A stretch of 23,798 nucleotides of DNA from CAYFUF01 sp964394795 (lineage in GTDB: Bacteria > Bacillota > Clostridia > Tissierellales > Peptoniphilaceae). The position numbers and the translations under genes were made by a program. The DNA lies in assembly GCA_964394795.1 (NCBI GenBank), contig CAYMYX010000025.1, positions 1 through 23,798 of the forward strand, in the 5' to 3' direction. Positions 15,080 to 22,637 of the stretch are shown here, piece by piece (the first letter of the stretch is position 1; each line of letters opens with the position of its first letter). Below the pieces are notes generated by a model. That model was not told where the DNA came from and did no database searches. It was given only the letters and a program-made list of their open reading frames with translations.

Positions 15080-15751
15080 ATGAGAAAATTAAAAAAAGCT
15101 TTTATTAATGGAACGATGGCTATCCTGGCAGTAGTATTTATGGGCACCACAGTTTTGGCTAGCGAACTTGACCACTATAGTTTACAAGAAGTATTTGAGG
15201 AAGAGCGTTACGCACAAACGATGTATCAAATGATGGTGGATCAGTTTGGTAACGATGACTACTACCAGCACTTTGTTGAAGCGGAAGAAAGGCACGCCGA
15301 TTCGGTTATACGAGTCTTAGTAAACCATCAATTGGCCGTAGATTATAGCAAAAGGGAGGCAGAAGTAAGTGATGATGAACTTCAAGCCCTGAAAGATGCT
15401 TACCAGTATGAGTTAAATGATGCTGAAAAATTAGCAGCTAGAATCGAAGCGACAGATAATGACATCGAAATTCGACTGTATACAAGACTGATGAATGCTT
15501 CAAACCGCCATGCCAATTCCTTGGAGCGGGCAATTGATTTATTTGAGCGTGGAGAAACCGACTTATCCTTACAGCGACTATGTAATCCACGAGGGAACTT
15601 CGAAAGAAGGGGTAGACAATTCAATAATAGAAATAGTGAAAATGATTTCGAGGGGCAGGGCACATGGAAGTGCACAGGCCCGAACAGGGGAAATGGATTT
15701 GGCCAAGGCAGGCAGAATAGAAGAAATTCAATAGGTGGTCCTTGCCGTTAA
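15080..15751 (+). CDS. Secreted ferritin-like DUF2202 protein, copy B
   Basis: A 223-residue exported protein. A signal peptide (MRKLKKAFINGTMAILAVVF, cleavage likely after VLA at 27) leads into a four-helix ferritin-like DUF2202 domain of about 130 residues, with EVFEEERYAQTMY, FVEAEERHADSV, YQYELNDAEKLAARIE and NASNRHANSLERA giving the Glu and His residues expected at a di-metal site. The last 55 residues are an Arg/Asn/Gly-rich tail with three Cys, the only ones in the mature protein. GGAGG lies six bases before the ATG. It precedes the regulator and kinase in the same orientation. Family function is poorly known; metal or oxidant handling at the surface is an inference. The same gene seems to exist in copy A inside the gap. 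Confidence 0.85.
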   Translation: MRKLKKAFINGTMAILAVVFMGTTVLASELDHYSLQEVFEEERYAQTMYQMMVDQFGNDDYYQHFVEAEERHADSVIRVLVNHQLAVDYSKREAEVSDDELQALKDAYQYELNDAEKLAARIEATDNDIEIRLYTRLMNASNRHANSLERAIDLFERGETDLSLQRLCNPRGNFERRGRQFNNRNSENDFEGQGTWKCTGPNRGNGFGQGRQNRRNSIGGPCR

Positions 15752-15777
15752 GCACGCATCTAGAATAGGTTACATAC

Positions 15778-15817
15778 AGAGTACAAGAAGACATTTCTTG
15801 TACTCTTGTTGTATGAT
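15778..15817 (+). promoter_or_regulatory. Inverted repeat overlapping the response-regulator promoter, copy B
   Basis: AGAGTACAAG (15778-15787) and CTTGTACTCT (15797-15806) around nine bases, then TATGAT at 15812-15817. Arms, spacer length and the sequence through GAGAAAAGACAG equal copy A, while the spacer bases (AAGACATTT against GAGATTTTT) differ: the pattern of selection on the arms. Confidence 0.7.
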
Positions 15818-15842
15818 AGAGAAAAGACAGTAAGGAGGGGCC

Positions 15843-16526
15843 ATGATAAAGGCATTAATCGTAGATGACAATGAGCAGATTACTGAAGTCTTAAAGAGCT
15901 TTGCAACCAAAGAGGGGATTGAAGTTGACCTTGCTTTCGATGGTCTGGAGGCATGGACAAAGTTTCAGGAGAATGAGTACGACATTGTGCTCCTGGATAT
16001 TATGATGCCGAAAATTGATGGTTACGAGGTTTTAAAACGCATACGTAAAATATCTATGGTGCCAGTTATCCTGATTACGGCTAAGGGGGAAGATTATGAA
16101 CGCATCATGGGTCTCGATTATGGTGCAGATGATTATATCGTAAAGCCCTTTTCTGTCGCTGAAGTGATGGCAAGAATTCGGGCAATTCTCCGCCGCCTAG
16201 ATTTTAAGGAGGATACCGAGGATCAGATAGCCATTGATAATCTTTTGCTCAAACGCAATGAATATTCTTGTTCCTTAGCTGGTTTAGAGGTACAGCTGAC
16301 GAAAAAAGAGTTCGAGATACTCTGGTTGCTGGCAAGCAACCCAGATCGTGTATTTACTCGTGACCATATTCTGGATAAGCTATGGGGCTTGGACTACTAC
16401 GGTGACACGAGGACAGTAGACACCCATATTAAGCGCCTTAGAGCAAAGTTGCAAAAAGAGGATAATCAATGGCAGCTAGCAACTGTTCGCGGTGTTGGAT
16501 ATAAATTCGAGGTAGCAGATGACTAG
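15843..16526 (+). CDS. OmpR/PhoB-family response regulator, copy B
   Basis: 227 residues, the same length as copy A without any gap. D8/D9, D52, T79 and K101 of the receiver are kept, as is the whole stretch TRTVDTHIKRLRAKL that contains the recognition helix. The variable part is residues about 118-150 (RLDFKEDTEDQIAIDNLLLK and onward), the linker and platform strands. AGGAGGGG precedes the ATG. Because the DNA-contacting helix and the receiver face are nearly the same as in copy A, the two regulators probably read the same sites and may form mixed dimers (inference). The stop overlaps the kinase start by eight bases. Confidence 0.95.
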   Translation: MIKALIVDDNEQITEVLKSFATKEGIEVDLAFDGLEAWTKFQENEYDIVLLDIMMPKIDGYEVLKRIRKISMVPVILITAKGEDYERIMGLDYGADDYIVKPFSVAEVMARIRAILRRLDFKEDTEDQIAIDNLLLKRNEYSCSLAGLEVQLTKKEFEILWLLASNPDRVFTRDHILDKLWGLDYYGDTRTVDTHIKRLRAKLQKEDNQWQLATVRGVGYKFEVADD

Positions 16527-18000
16527 TCAAATTACCCGACGGCTAATCCTATACTTTCTTGTCATCATTTTTCTGTTTACCGTAGTTAGTGGTCTTCTTT
16601 TTATTAACCTTGGGCAAAAGGGAATTTATGATTCTGCGGTAAGCCACGCGAAAGAAAGGGGCGATAGAATTGCCACTTTCGTGGCTAATATTGTAAAAGC
16701 CAACGAAGAGGAAGGAGACCGACCACGACGGGGAAGAAATGATAGAGGACAGCACGGTCAGATGCATAATGCGCCGAGTCGCCATTACATTAAGTGGATG
16801 AATGATCTATTGGAAACGGATATCCGTTTGATTAGCAGGGAAAGCAATGAAATTGTATCCGCCATTGATCGGGAATTTGTGGATATCGATTCATTAAGTA
16901 ACTTAGAAAAAACACTCGTTGAGCAAGCCTTTAATGGACAAATTGCTATTGGTGATGGTAATGAAAGCGAGACTTTACTCGTTGTTGCGGCACCAATTGA
17001 GATAGATAATCAAATTATTTCCGTTGCCCTTCTTGAAGAAAACAACACCATGCAAACTGAATTTTTGCGGTCATCATTTACCATATTCTTATTTTCTATG
17101 TTGATTGGTTCCGTACTCGTCACCCTACTTGCGGTATTCTTTGCCAATCGATTCATTCGTCCTTTAAAGAAACTGACTAGCACAACGGAGCAGCTTATTA
17201 AAGGTGATTATCTGGTTACAAGCGAGGTTAAGCAAAAAGATGAAATTGGTGATTTAGCGGCAAATATAGACCTTTTAGCTGTCCGTTTAGAAGAAGCTAG
17301 GATGGAAACTGAAGCGAATAACCAGATGCGAGACGACTTGATCTCGAGTATGTCCCATGAATTAAAGACACCGGTTACCGTCGTCAAGACATCTTTAGAA
17401 GCCCTGAAAGAAGGTGTGGTTAGTAATCCAATGGAAGTAGAGGAGTACCACAACATCTTATATAAAGAGATGGGTTTTCTGGAGAAACTAATTAATGACC
17501 TGATGGAGTTAAATATTCTGCGTAACCCCCGCCTTAAGTTGGAAAAGGAAGAACTCAACTTGATTGATGTCCTGGGAGATGCTGTGCGCAGTCAATCTTT
17601 ATTCGCCAGAGAGGAGGGTGTTGCTATCAGTAGGGATTGTGAGGATAGCTATGCTCCCTTTTATGGTGATTACTCCAAGCTACGTCAACTCTTTATTACC
17701 ATAATTAATAATGGAATTAAGTATGGACAGAACGAGCAGAAAGTAGAGATAGTTCAAGTCAAACTCCAGGAAAGCTATAGGATAAACATCAGCAATTACG
17801 GTCCTACTATTGATGAGGAGTCTTTAAGCCACCTATTTGAACCATTTTATCGAGATAAGAATACCAAGAAAAAGGGGTTTGGTTTGGGGCTTGCGATAGC
17901 TAAAGAAATCGCTGATAATCATGGCGTTTCAATAAACGTCATTAGTATGAAGAAGAAAACTACCTTTATACTGGATTTTCCCAAGTTAAGCAAGAAGTAA
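16519..18000 (+). CDS. Sensor histidine kinase, copy B
   Basis: A 493-residue kinase with the same order as copy A: membrane span at about 9-29, an extracellular sensor of about 160 residues, a second span, HAMP, HisKA with His280 in MSHELKTPVTVVK, and HATPase_c with NNGIKYG and KKGFGLGLAIAKE. The sensor keeps DRPRRGRN and NAPSRHYIKWMNDLLETDIR but lacks the Gly/Asn repeat of copy A. The sensor is the most divergent part and the catalytic core the least, so the copies may respond to different ligands or strengths of one ligand (inference). The start ATG overlaps the regulator stop. Confidence 0.95.
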   Translation: MTSQITRRLILYFLVIIFLFTVVSGLLFINLGQKGIYDSAVSHAKERGDRIATFVANIVKANEEEGDRPRRGRNDRGQHGQMHNAPSRHYIKWMNDLLETDIRLISRESNEIVSAIDREFVDIDSLSNLEKTLVEQAFNGQIAIGDGNESETLLVVAAPIEIDNQIISVALLEENNTMQTEFLRSSFTIFLFSMLIGSVLVTLLAVFFANRFIRPLKKLTSTTEQLIKGDYLVTSEVKQKDEIGDLAANIDLLAVRLEEARMETEANNQMRDDLISSMSHELKTPVTVVKTSLEALKEGVVSNPMEVEEYHNILYKEMGFLEKLINDLMELNILRNPRLKLEKEELNLIDVLGDAVRSQSLFAREEGVAISRDCEDSYAPFYGDYSKLRQLFITIINNGIKYGQNEQKVEIVQVKLQESYRINISNYGPTIDEESLSHLFEPFYRDKNTKKKGFGLGLAIAKEIADNHGVSINVISMKKKTTFILDFPKLSKK

Positions 18001-18021
18001 AGGTGGAGAGTATTGGGGAAA

Positions 18022-18050
18022 GAAAAAAGCCGATGCTTTTGCATCGGCTT
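18022..18050 (-). terminator. Terminator of the lipoprotein gene, copy B
   Basis: A perfect ten-base stem AAGCCGATGC/GCATCGGCTT with a TTTT loop. The T run is on the minus strand (A run at 18023-18028), so it mainly ends the lipoprotein transcript. Its sequence is unrelated to the terminator at the same place in copy A. Confidence 0.8.
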
Positions 18051-18057
18051 GAACTAC

Positions 18058-18849
18058 TTATTTGAATTGGATTCCATTAATCAACAAGTTGAATAATGCT
18101 AAAGCTTCATTAAAATTGGCAGCTCCATCCGTGAAAACAAGGGTAAAACCTGCGTAACTATTGTCGCCATCGGAAGCTAATGCAAAGAGACTATAATCTC
18201 CTGTATTAATTTCGAAGCCTCGAACAAATTTAAATTCTATACCGTTGACGGTTGCCGATTCAACTTCGCCGTAGTCGACGAGATAACTTGGGGTCATGCT
18301 CTCCATCAAAGAATCGAGGGTCACTGCGGACTTAATTTCTTCAGAATACTCAATGGAGATATAGTTAACGATGAAATAATCTTCATCTACTACCGTTGGG
18401 TCCCCATATACATCGTAGTAGTCTACGAGGAAAGTGAGATCTTTGTCAACGCCATCCTCGATGTATCCTTGGCGAATTTCATCGTTTACTTTCTGGGACT
18501 CTTCAGGTAAGTGCTTCCATGCAGAAGATACTCTAAAGGTGTAGTTTGGGAATTCTTTCTGGGTGTCAAGATTAGAGGGTAGTTTACCCGTGTCTCCTGT
18601 CGTGACTGGTGGATCTTCACCGCCGATAGGATCAGTAGAGGAGGACTCAGAACTTGTCATTGATGAGCTGCTTTCTTCAGATGATATTAGGGAAGACTCT
18701 TCCGAAGATTGTTCGATGGACGTTTCTTCGCTAGTTGCTACTGAGCTTTCGGTAGATCCATTGAAAAACTCGCCACCATCATCTCCACAAGCGACAGCAA
18801 ATAAGAATAGAGACGAAACACCTAGCACTAATGCCTTTTTTAATTTCAT
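18058..18849 (-). CDS. Ser/Glu-rich cell-surface lipoprotein, copy B
   Basis: A 263-residue paralogue of the protein at 7634-8503. Signal peptide with lipid-attachment Cys21 (LFAVAC), then CGDDGGEFFNGSTESSVATS, a Ser/Glu linker shorter than in copy A, and the conserved domain from KEFPNYTFRVSSAWKHL to LLINGIQFK. Long blocks are shared, for example ITFLVDYYDVYGDPTV against LTFLVDYYDVYGDPTV, and SLMESMTPSYL. AGGAGG precedes the ATG, and the leader shares TTGTAGGCA and CAAAA with copy A. It converges on the kinase and diverges from the acetyltransferase. Function unknown; the repeated pairing with the two-component genes suggests a shared surface role. Confidence 0.85.
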   Translation of the reverse strand: MKLKKALVLGVSSLFLFAVACGDDGGEFFNGSTESSVATSEETSIEQSSEESSLISSEESSSSMTSSESSSTDPIGGEDPPVTTGDTGKLPSNLDTQKEFPNYTFRVSSAWKHLPEESQKVNDEIRQGYIEDGVDKDLTFLVDYYDVYGDPTVVDEDYFIVNYISIEYSEEIKSAVTLDSLMESMTPSYLVDYGEVESATVNGIEFKFVRGFEINTGDYSLFALASDGDNSYAGFTLVFTDGAANFNEALALFNLLINGIQFK

Positions 18850-19006
18850 AATTTCCTCCTAAATGATCTTTTGTTGCCTACAACAATAAGACAGTTGAGG
18901 GAGTGAGAATCCTCACTGAATCTCTACTATACTATCGCGTAATGCACTAATGCGAAAAATTGCTTTATTGCTATAAGTTATATATGACCTATAATTACCC
19001 CCAAAA

Positions 19007-19036
19007 TTGAATCCAAAAATCATAATCTGCTAAGAT
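19007..19036 (+). promoter_or_regulatory. Promoter of the acetyltransferase gene, copy B
   Basis: TTGAAT and TAAGAT, 18 bases apart, preceded by TACCCCCAAAATTG. The same arrangement is at 8654-8683. Confidence 0.65.
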
Positions 19037-19062
19037 TGATGTAACGAAAAGGAGGAGAAAAG

Positions 19063-19614
19063 TTGAGAACAGAAAAAGAAAAGATGATAGGCGGTGAACT
19101 TTATGATGCTAAGGATCCACAGCTGGTTGAGGATAGAAATCATGCCCAAGGCGTTTGCAGAGCTTACAAGCAGAGCGCTGTCAATGAGTTGGATGATCGG
19201 TCTGAACTATTAGCCAATTTACTTCAGGTCGAAGATAGATTTTTCATCCGTCCACCTTTCTACTGTGATTACGGTTATAACATCAAGTTGGGTAATGATG
19301 TCTACTTGAATTTTGATTGTGTGATCCTCGATGTATGTTCAGTAGAGATTGGAGAGGGGTCTATGTTGGGGCCTTCCACCCATATTTACGCTGCCACCCA
19401 CCCTACAGATCCGAGACAAAGAGCTTTGGGTTTAGAGTGTGGTAAGCGAGTCATCATTGGCAAAAATGTCTGGATAGGCGGCAAAACGGTCATCATGCCT
19501 GGTGTAACTATTGGGGACAATGCAGTTATTGGAGCGGGCAGTGTCGTGATAAATGATATTCCCGCTAACACCTTGGCTGCTGGGAATCCTGCGCGGATAA
19601 TAAGAGATTTATAG
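19063..19614 (+). CDS. Maltose/galactoside O-acetyltransferase-like protein
   Basis: A 183-residue acetyl-CoA-dependent sugar O-acetyltransferase of the Maa/LacA family. An N-terminal helical Mac domain (MRTEKEKMIGGELYDAKDPQ) is followed by a left-handed beta-helix of hexapeptide repeats (IEIGEGSMLGP, VIIGKNVWIGG, VTIGDNAVIGAG) with catalytic His113 in AATHPTDP. The start is TTG, supported by AAAAGGAGGA upstream and by the ATG at the same codon in the truncated copy A. It is transcribed away from the lipoprotein gene. Such enzymes are thought to detoxify non-metabolised sugars; the natural acceptor is not deducible. Confidence 0.93.
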   Translation: MRTEKEKMIGGELYDAKDPQLVEDRNHAQGVCRAYKQSAVNELDDRSELLANLLQVEDRFFIRPPFYCDYGYNIKLGNDVYLNFDCVILDVCSVEIGEGSMLGPSTHIYAATHPTDPRQRALGLECGKRVIIGKNVWIGGKTVIMPGVTIGDNAVIGAGSVVINDIPANTLAAGNPARIIRDL

Positions 19615-19658
19615 ATTTAGTAAGAAGGTGTTTTACTGCCTAAGAATCGTCTACAGAA

Positions 19659-19688
19659 TTGTTTAATAGGACTGATATTCGTTATAAT
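19659..19688 (+). promoter_or_regulatory. Promoter of the membrane protein gene at 19739
   Basis: TTGTTT and a perfect TATAAT lie 18 bases apart, with the -10 50 bases before the ATG. Confidence 0.5.
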
Positions 19689-19738
19689 AAGGCTGAGCAA
19701 TTTTTCTAGTGACTTATCTACTTTTAAGAGGGGGACTT

Positions 19739-20467
19739 ATGCAAAAGCGCCGAATTACTTTATTGGTTTTGCTCTGCATGATCATCGTAGGAGAATATTC
19801 CAATGTAAAAGCAAATGCTGCTGAACCGCCCCAGCTGGTTATTATTGTGACGAATATCGAAGATGATGTTGATCTTTTTCTCCATGTCCCTGGAAGGGAG
19901 GAGGAAAGGGTCAGTCGAAGGCGGAGGGCTTGGGAGACTCATTTCTCCATTTACCGAGGAATGACCGCAGGCCCTGAAGAAATGAAAAATGCTCAATTGC
20001 TTTTTAAACGGGAAAATCAAGTTCTTGCCCATTTTGATTTTCCAGACACTCAAATCAAGTCCTATAACACCTTGTGGCACTATGATTTTGCTAAGCAGGA
20101 GTTAACGCTAAGCGAACCACCTTCAAGGCAGATTCTTCTGGTAGGCAGTCGAGTTATCATCACCTTGCTCATCGAAGGTCTTGTCTTCTTCATTTTTGGT
20201 TACCGCGAGAAAAAAAGTTGGATAGCTTTTCTCCTCGTTAATCTGATTTCCCAAGGCTTACTTAACTATAGTTTAATTGGTGCAAGCACAGGATACGTCT
20301 TCTTGGGCTTGATTTTTATGGAAATCTTAATATTTATTTTTGAAGGAGCCATCCTTACTTCAGTCATCACTGAAAAGAAGAGGAGAAGGACCTTACTTTT
20401 TGTCATCACAGCTAATCTGCTCAGCTTTATATTTGGCGGCTGGGCCATCGCCAATCTACCACTTTAA
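19739..20467 (+). CDS. Uncharacterised exported membrane protein with four C-terminal spans
   Basis: About 242 residues. I start at 19739 (MQKRRITLLVLLCMIIVGEY), where AGAGGGGG precedes the ATG and a normal signal peptide follows; an upstream ATG at 19709 lacks a binding site. After the likely cleavage near ANA-AEPP comes an outside domain of about 110 residues (PQLVIIVTNIEDDVDLFLHV, an RRRR patch, LLFKRENQVLAHFDFP). Four membrane spans follow (VGSRVIITLLIEGLVFFIFG, AFLLVNLISQGLLNYSLIG, VFLGLIFMEILIFIFEGAIL, TLLFVITANLLSFIFGGWA). I do not recognise the family. It is transcribed alone, followed by the DUF362 gene in the same direction. Confidence 0.75.
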   Translation: MQKRRITLLVLLCMIIVGEYSNVKANAAEPPQLVIIVTNIEDDVDLFLHVPGREEERVSRRRRAWETHFSIYRGMTAGPEEMKNAQLLFKRENQVLAHFDFPDTQIKSYNTLWHYDFAKQELTLSEPPSRQILLVGSRVIITLLIEGLVFFIFGYREKKSWIAFLLVNLISQGLLNYSLIGASTGYVFLGLIFMEILIFIFEGAILTSVITEKKRRRTLLFVITANLLSFIFGGWAIANLPL

Positions 20468-20510
20468 TACGCATCATGAATAAAACTAACGAATAGAAGG
20501 GATTATGACT

Positions 20511-21614
20511 ATGTCAAAAGTCTATTTTACTGATTTTCGAACCACGCAGGATTACAATTTACTTGATAAGTTGGACCGCTTAATAACGGAGGCTGGCTTC
20601 GATGAGATTGCCTTTGACCGCAAGTTTACAGCGATAAAGCTTCATTTTGGGGAACCAGGGAATTTAGCCTTTCTGCGTCCTAATTTCTCTCGGGTAGTGG
20701 CTGACCATGTCAAGAAACAAGGTGGCCTGCCTTTTCTTACCGATTGCAATACCCTTTATGTCGGCCGGCGAAAGCACGCCCTGGAACACATCGATGCCGC
20801 CTATGAGAATGGATTTACACCTTATAGCACAGGTTGCCAGATAATTATAGGAGATGGCTTAAAAGGAACGGATGAAATTTATGTACCGGTGGATGGAAAG
20901 CATGTAAAGGAAGCAAAAATAGGGCGAGCCATCATGGATGCTGATATCTTCATTAGTTTGAATCACTTTAAAGGACACGAAGCTGCAGGCTTCGGAGGGG
21001 CCATCAAAAACATCGGTATGGGCTGTGGATCTCGTGCTGGTAAGATGGAGATGCATAAAGCCGGCAAACCTTCAGTAGATTCAGAACTCTGCGTTGCCTG
21101 TGGAGCTTGCTACCGTAATTGTGCCCATAGCGCAATCAGCTTTATTGAGAAAAAAGCTTACATAGACCACGATAAGTGTGTTGGCTGCGGCCGCTGTATC
21201 GGTTCCTGCAATTACGATGCAATCTCTAATGCAGAGGATGCCAATAATACCATCCTAAGCGAAAAGATGGCTGAGTATGCTTACGCTGTTGTGAGTAACC
21301 GTCCACAATTCCACATCTCCTTAATAATGGATGTTTCTCCTTACTGCGATTGTCACTCGGAGAATGATGCACCAATTGTCGCCGATATTGGTATGTTAGC
21401 TTCCTTCGACCCCGTAGCTCTTGACCAAGCTTGTGCTGACTTTGTCAACAAAGCCCAGGCACTACCCAACACGATGTTGGCCGAAAGTCCAGCCCAGGAA
21501 GGAGATCACTTCCGCAGCCTTTTCCCAGACACTGATTGGGATGCCTGCCTCCAACGTGGGGAAGAGATAGGACTTGGAGAAAGATCCTACGACTTAATCA
21601 CGCTAGAATGGTAG
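20511..21614 (+). CDS. DUF362 protein with two 4Fe-4S clusters
   Basis: 367 residues. An N-terminal DUF362 domain (SKVYFTDFRTTQDYN, AIKLHFGEPGNLAFLRP, DADIFISLNHFKGHEAAGFG, GAIKNIGMGCGSRAGK) is followed by a bacterial-ferredoxin-type insert with two CxxCxxCxxxC motifs, CVACGACYRNC and CVGCGRCIGSC, and then the rest of DUF362 (FHISLIMDVSPYCDCH, ADIGMLASFDPVALDQACAD). The reaction is unknown; such proteins are common in anaerobic and facultative Bacillota and are presumed electron carriers or redox enzymes. The ATG at 20511 has the better spacing from GAAGGG (nine bases); the ATG at 20505 (MTMSKV) is possible. Confidence 0.88.
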   Translation: MSKVYFTDFRTTQDYNLLDKLDRLITEAGFDEIAFDRKFTAIKLHFGEPGNLAFLRPNFSRVVADHVKKQGGLPFLTDCNTLYVGRRKHALEHIDAAYENGFTPYSTGCQIIIGDGLKGTDEIYVPVDGKHVKEAKIGRAIMDADIFISLNHFKGHEAAGFGGAIKNIGMGCGSRAGKMEMHKAGKPSVDSELCVACGACYRNCAHSAISFIEKKAYIDHDKCVGCGRCIGSCNYDAISNAEDANNTILSEKMAEYAYAVVSNRPQFHISLIMDVSPYCDCHSENDAPIVADIGMLASFDPVALDQACADFVNKAQALPNTMLAESPAQEGDHFRSLFPDTDWDACLQRGEEIGLGERSYDLITLEW

Positions 21615-21632
21615 AAGAGAGTTTAGTCTATG

Positions 21633-21664
21633 AAAAAGGCCTAGCTGAGTTCACCCAGCTAGGC
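21633..21664 (-). terminator. Terminator of tRNA-Ser (also at the end of the DUF362 gene)
   Basis: Stem GCCTAGCTG/CAGCTAGGC with an eight-base loop; on the minus strand it is followed by CTTTTTC. It lies about 14 bases past the tRNA 3' end. Confidence 0.75.
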
Positions 21665-21677
21665 ATAAATTCTTGAA

Positions 21678-21763
21678 CGGAGAAGGTGGGATTCGAACCC
21701 ACGTGCCCTTGCAGGCAAACTGATTTCGAGTCAGCCCCGTTATGACCACTTCGATACTTCTCC
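21678..21763 (-). tRNA. tRNA-Ser (anticodon CGA)
   Basis: On the minus strand: acceptor GGAGAAG pairing with CTTCTCC, anticodon loop CTCGAAA (anticodon CGA, reading UCG), a long variable arm of class II type (TTTGCCTGCAAGGGCAC region), and T arm GTGGGTTCGAATCCCAC. The discriminator is G, as usual for serine. CCA is not encoded (TTC follows). Confidence 0.95.
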
Positions 21764-21782
21764 TCACATGTGGTGCAAAATT

Positions 21783-21788
21783 AGTATA
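21783..21788 (-). promoter_or_regulatory. -10 box of the tRNA-Ser promoter
   Basis: TATACT on the minus strand, 19 bases before the tRNA 5' end. No clear -35 is seen. Confidence 0.4.
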
Positions 21789-21872
21789 ACACAATCCTCC
21801 TTTCCCGTTGTAATCTCATTTCAACTTTTGGAAAAGCAGGATGAAGCGTAACGAGATAGGAAGGATAAGATA

Positions 21873-22571
21873 ATGAAGGTGACCATACAAGAGCATACTA
21901 CAAAAAAACCGATTACGATGATGGGGCGGGAAGCAGGCATCTGCTGGGGCGCCGATTTAAGTAGCCAAGAAAAAAACTATAAACGGGGTTTGCAGTGCCT
22001 GGATGATGGACACGGTCGAGTCCTAGAGTATCCCCAAATATACTTTGTTCTCGAAGATTGTTCCGCCCGCATGATGCGTGAACTTTACACCCACATTGGT
22101 GGAGGACCATCTCGTCTACAGGCATCTACCCGCTACATTGATTATGCTAAAGACTTCGCTTACATCATCCCACCAAAGATTGAAAGCAATCCAGAAGCCA
22201 AAGAGATTTATGTTGAAGCCATGGAATCCATAGCTGAATCCTTGAGGAAATTAAACGCCTTGGAAGCCCCACGAGAAGATATCGCAAATCTTTTACCTCT
22301 TGGGATGAAGTCTACGATGGTCATGCGAACAAATCTGCGTCACCTAATTGATATGAGTCGGCAAAGAATGTGCACAAGGGCCTACTGGGAATACAGAGAT
22401 TTTATGAATGTTCTCGTTAGAGAATTAGCTGCCTATGATGAGGAATATCAATTCGTTGTAGAACATTTCTTTGGACCAAAATGTGACTTTCTTGGTTACT
22501 GCCCTGAAAAATTCTCTTGTGGCCGTTGGGAGAAAGGTTCAACCCGGAAAAAAGATAGGAAAAACCAATAA
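21873..22571 (+). CDS. thyX: Flavin-dependent thymidylate synthase ThyX, divergent type
   Basis: A 232-residue FAD-dependent enzyme making dTMP from dUMP with methylene-tetrahydrofolate. The fold is recognised from ICWGADL, a central LYTHIGGGPSRLQASTRYIDY, and SRQRMCTRAYWEYRDFM near the C-terminus, which corresponds to the second ThyX motif with its dUMP-binding Arg. The classical RHRxxSxNExSxRY motif is replaced by THIGG-PSRLQASTRY, a form I recall from other Bacillota, so the protein may be a functional subtype rather than a decayed one. The C-terminus has three Cys (PKCDFLGYCPEKFSC) and a basic tail. AGGAAGGA precedes the ATG. It is a single gene with its own terminator. Confidence 0.85.
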   Translation: MKVTIQEHTTKKPITMMGREAGICWGADLSSQEKNYKRGLQCLDDGHGRVLEYPQIYFVLEDCSARMMRELYTHIGGGPSRLQASTRYIDYAKDFAYIIPPKIESNPEAKEIYVEAMESIAESLRKLNALEAPREDIANLLPLGMKSTMVMRTNLRHLIDMSRQRMCTRAYWEYRDFMNVLVRELAAYDEEYQFVVEHFFGPKCDFLGYCPEKFSCGRWEKGSTRKKDRKNQ

Positions 22572-22576
22572 AATGC

Positions 22577-22621
22577 AAAAGCCTGCTTCCTCGAACGAGC
22601 TGTTCACGAAGCAGGCTTTTT
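22577..22621. terminator. Bidirectional terminator between thyX and the membrane protein gene
   Basis: AAAAGCCTGCTTC pairs with GAAGCAGGCTTTT around an 18-base loop, with T runs in both directions, between two convergent genes. Confidence 0.9.
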
Positions 22622-22637
22622 TATCAAATCGGCTTAA

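Larger units (their letters stand above)
11910..19614 (+). repeat. Segmental duplication, copy B
   Basis: The complete counterpart of copy A, with the nuclease-like gene and inverted-repeat element in place of the ABC exporter. Regulator and kinase genes align codon by codon except for one indel region in the kinase sensor. Confidence 0.9.

Noticed and set aside
15495..15734. Alternative-frame product within the DUF2202 gene
   Set aside because: Overlaps a protein with a clear signal peptide and domain; no start signal.
18901..18918. Short hairpin AGTGAG/CTCACT upstream of the copy B lipoprotein
   Set aside because: Only six bases per arm and absent from copy A, so no support for a regulatory role.
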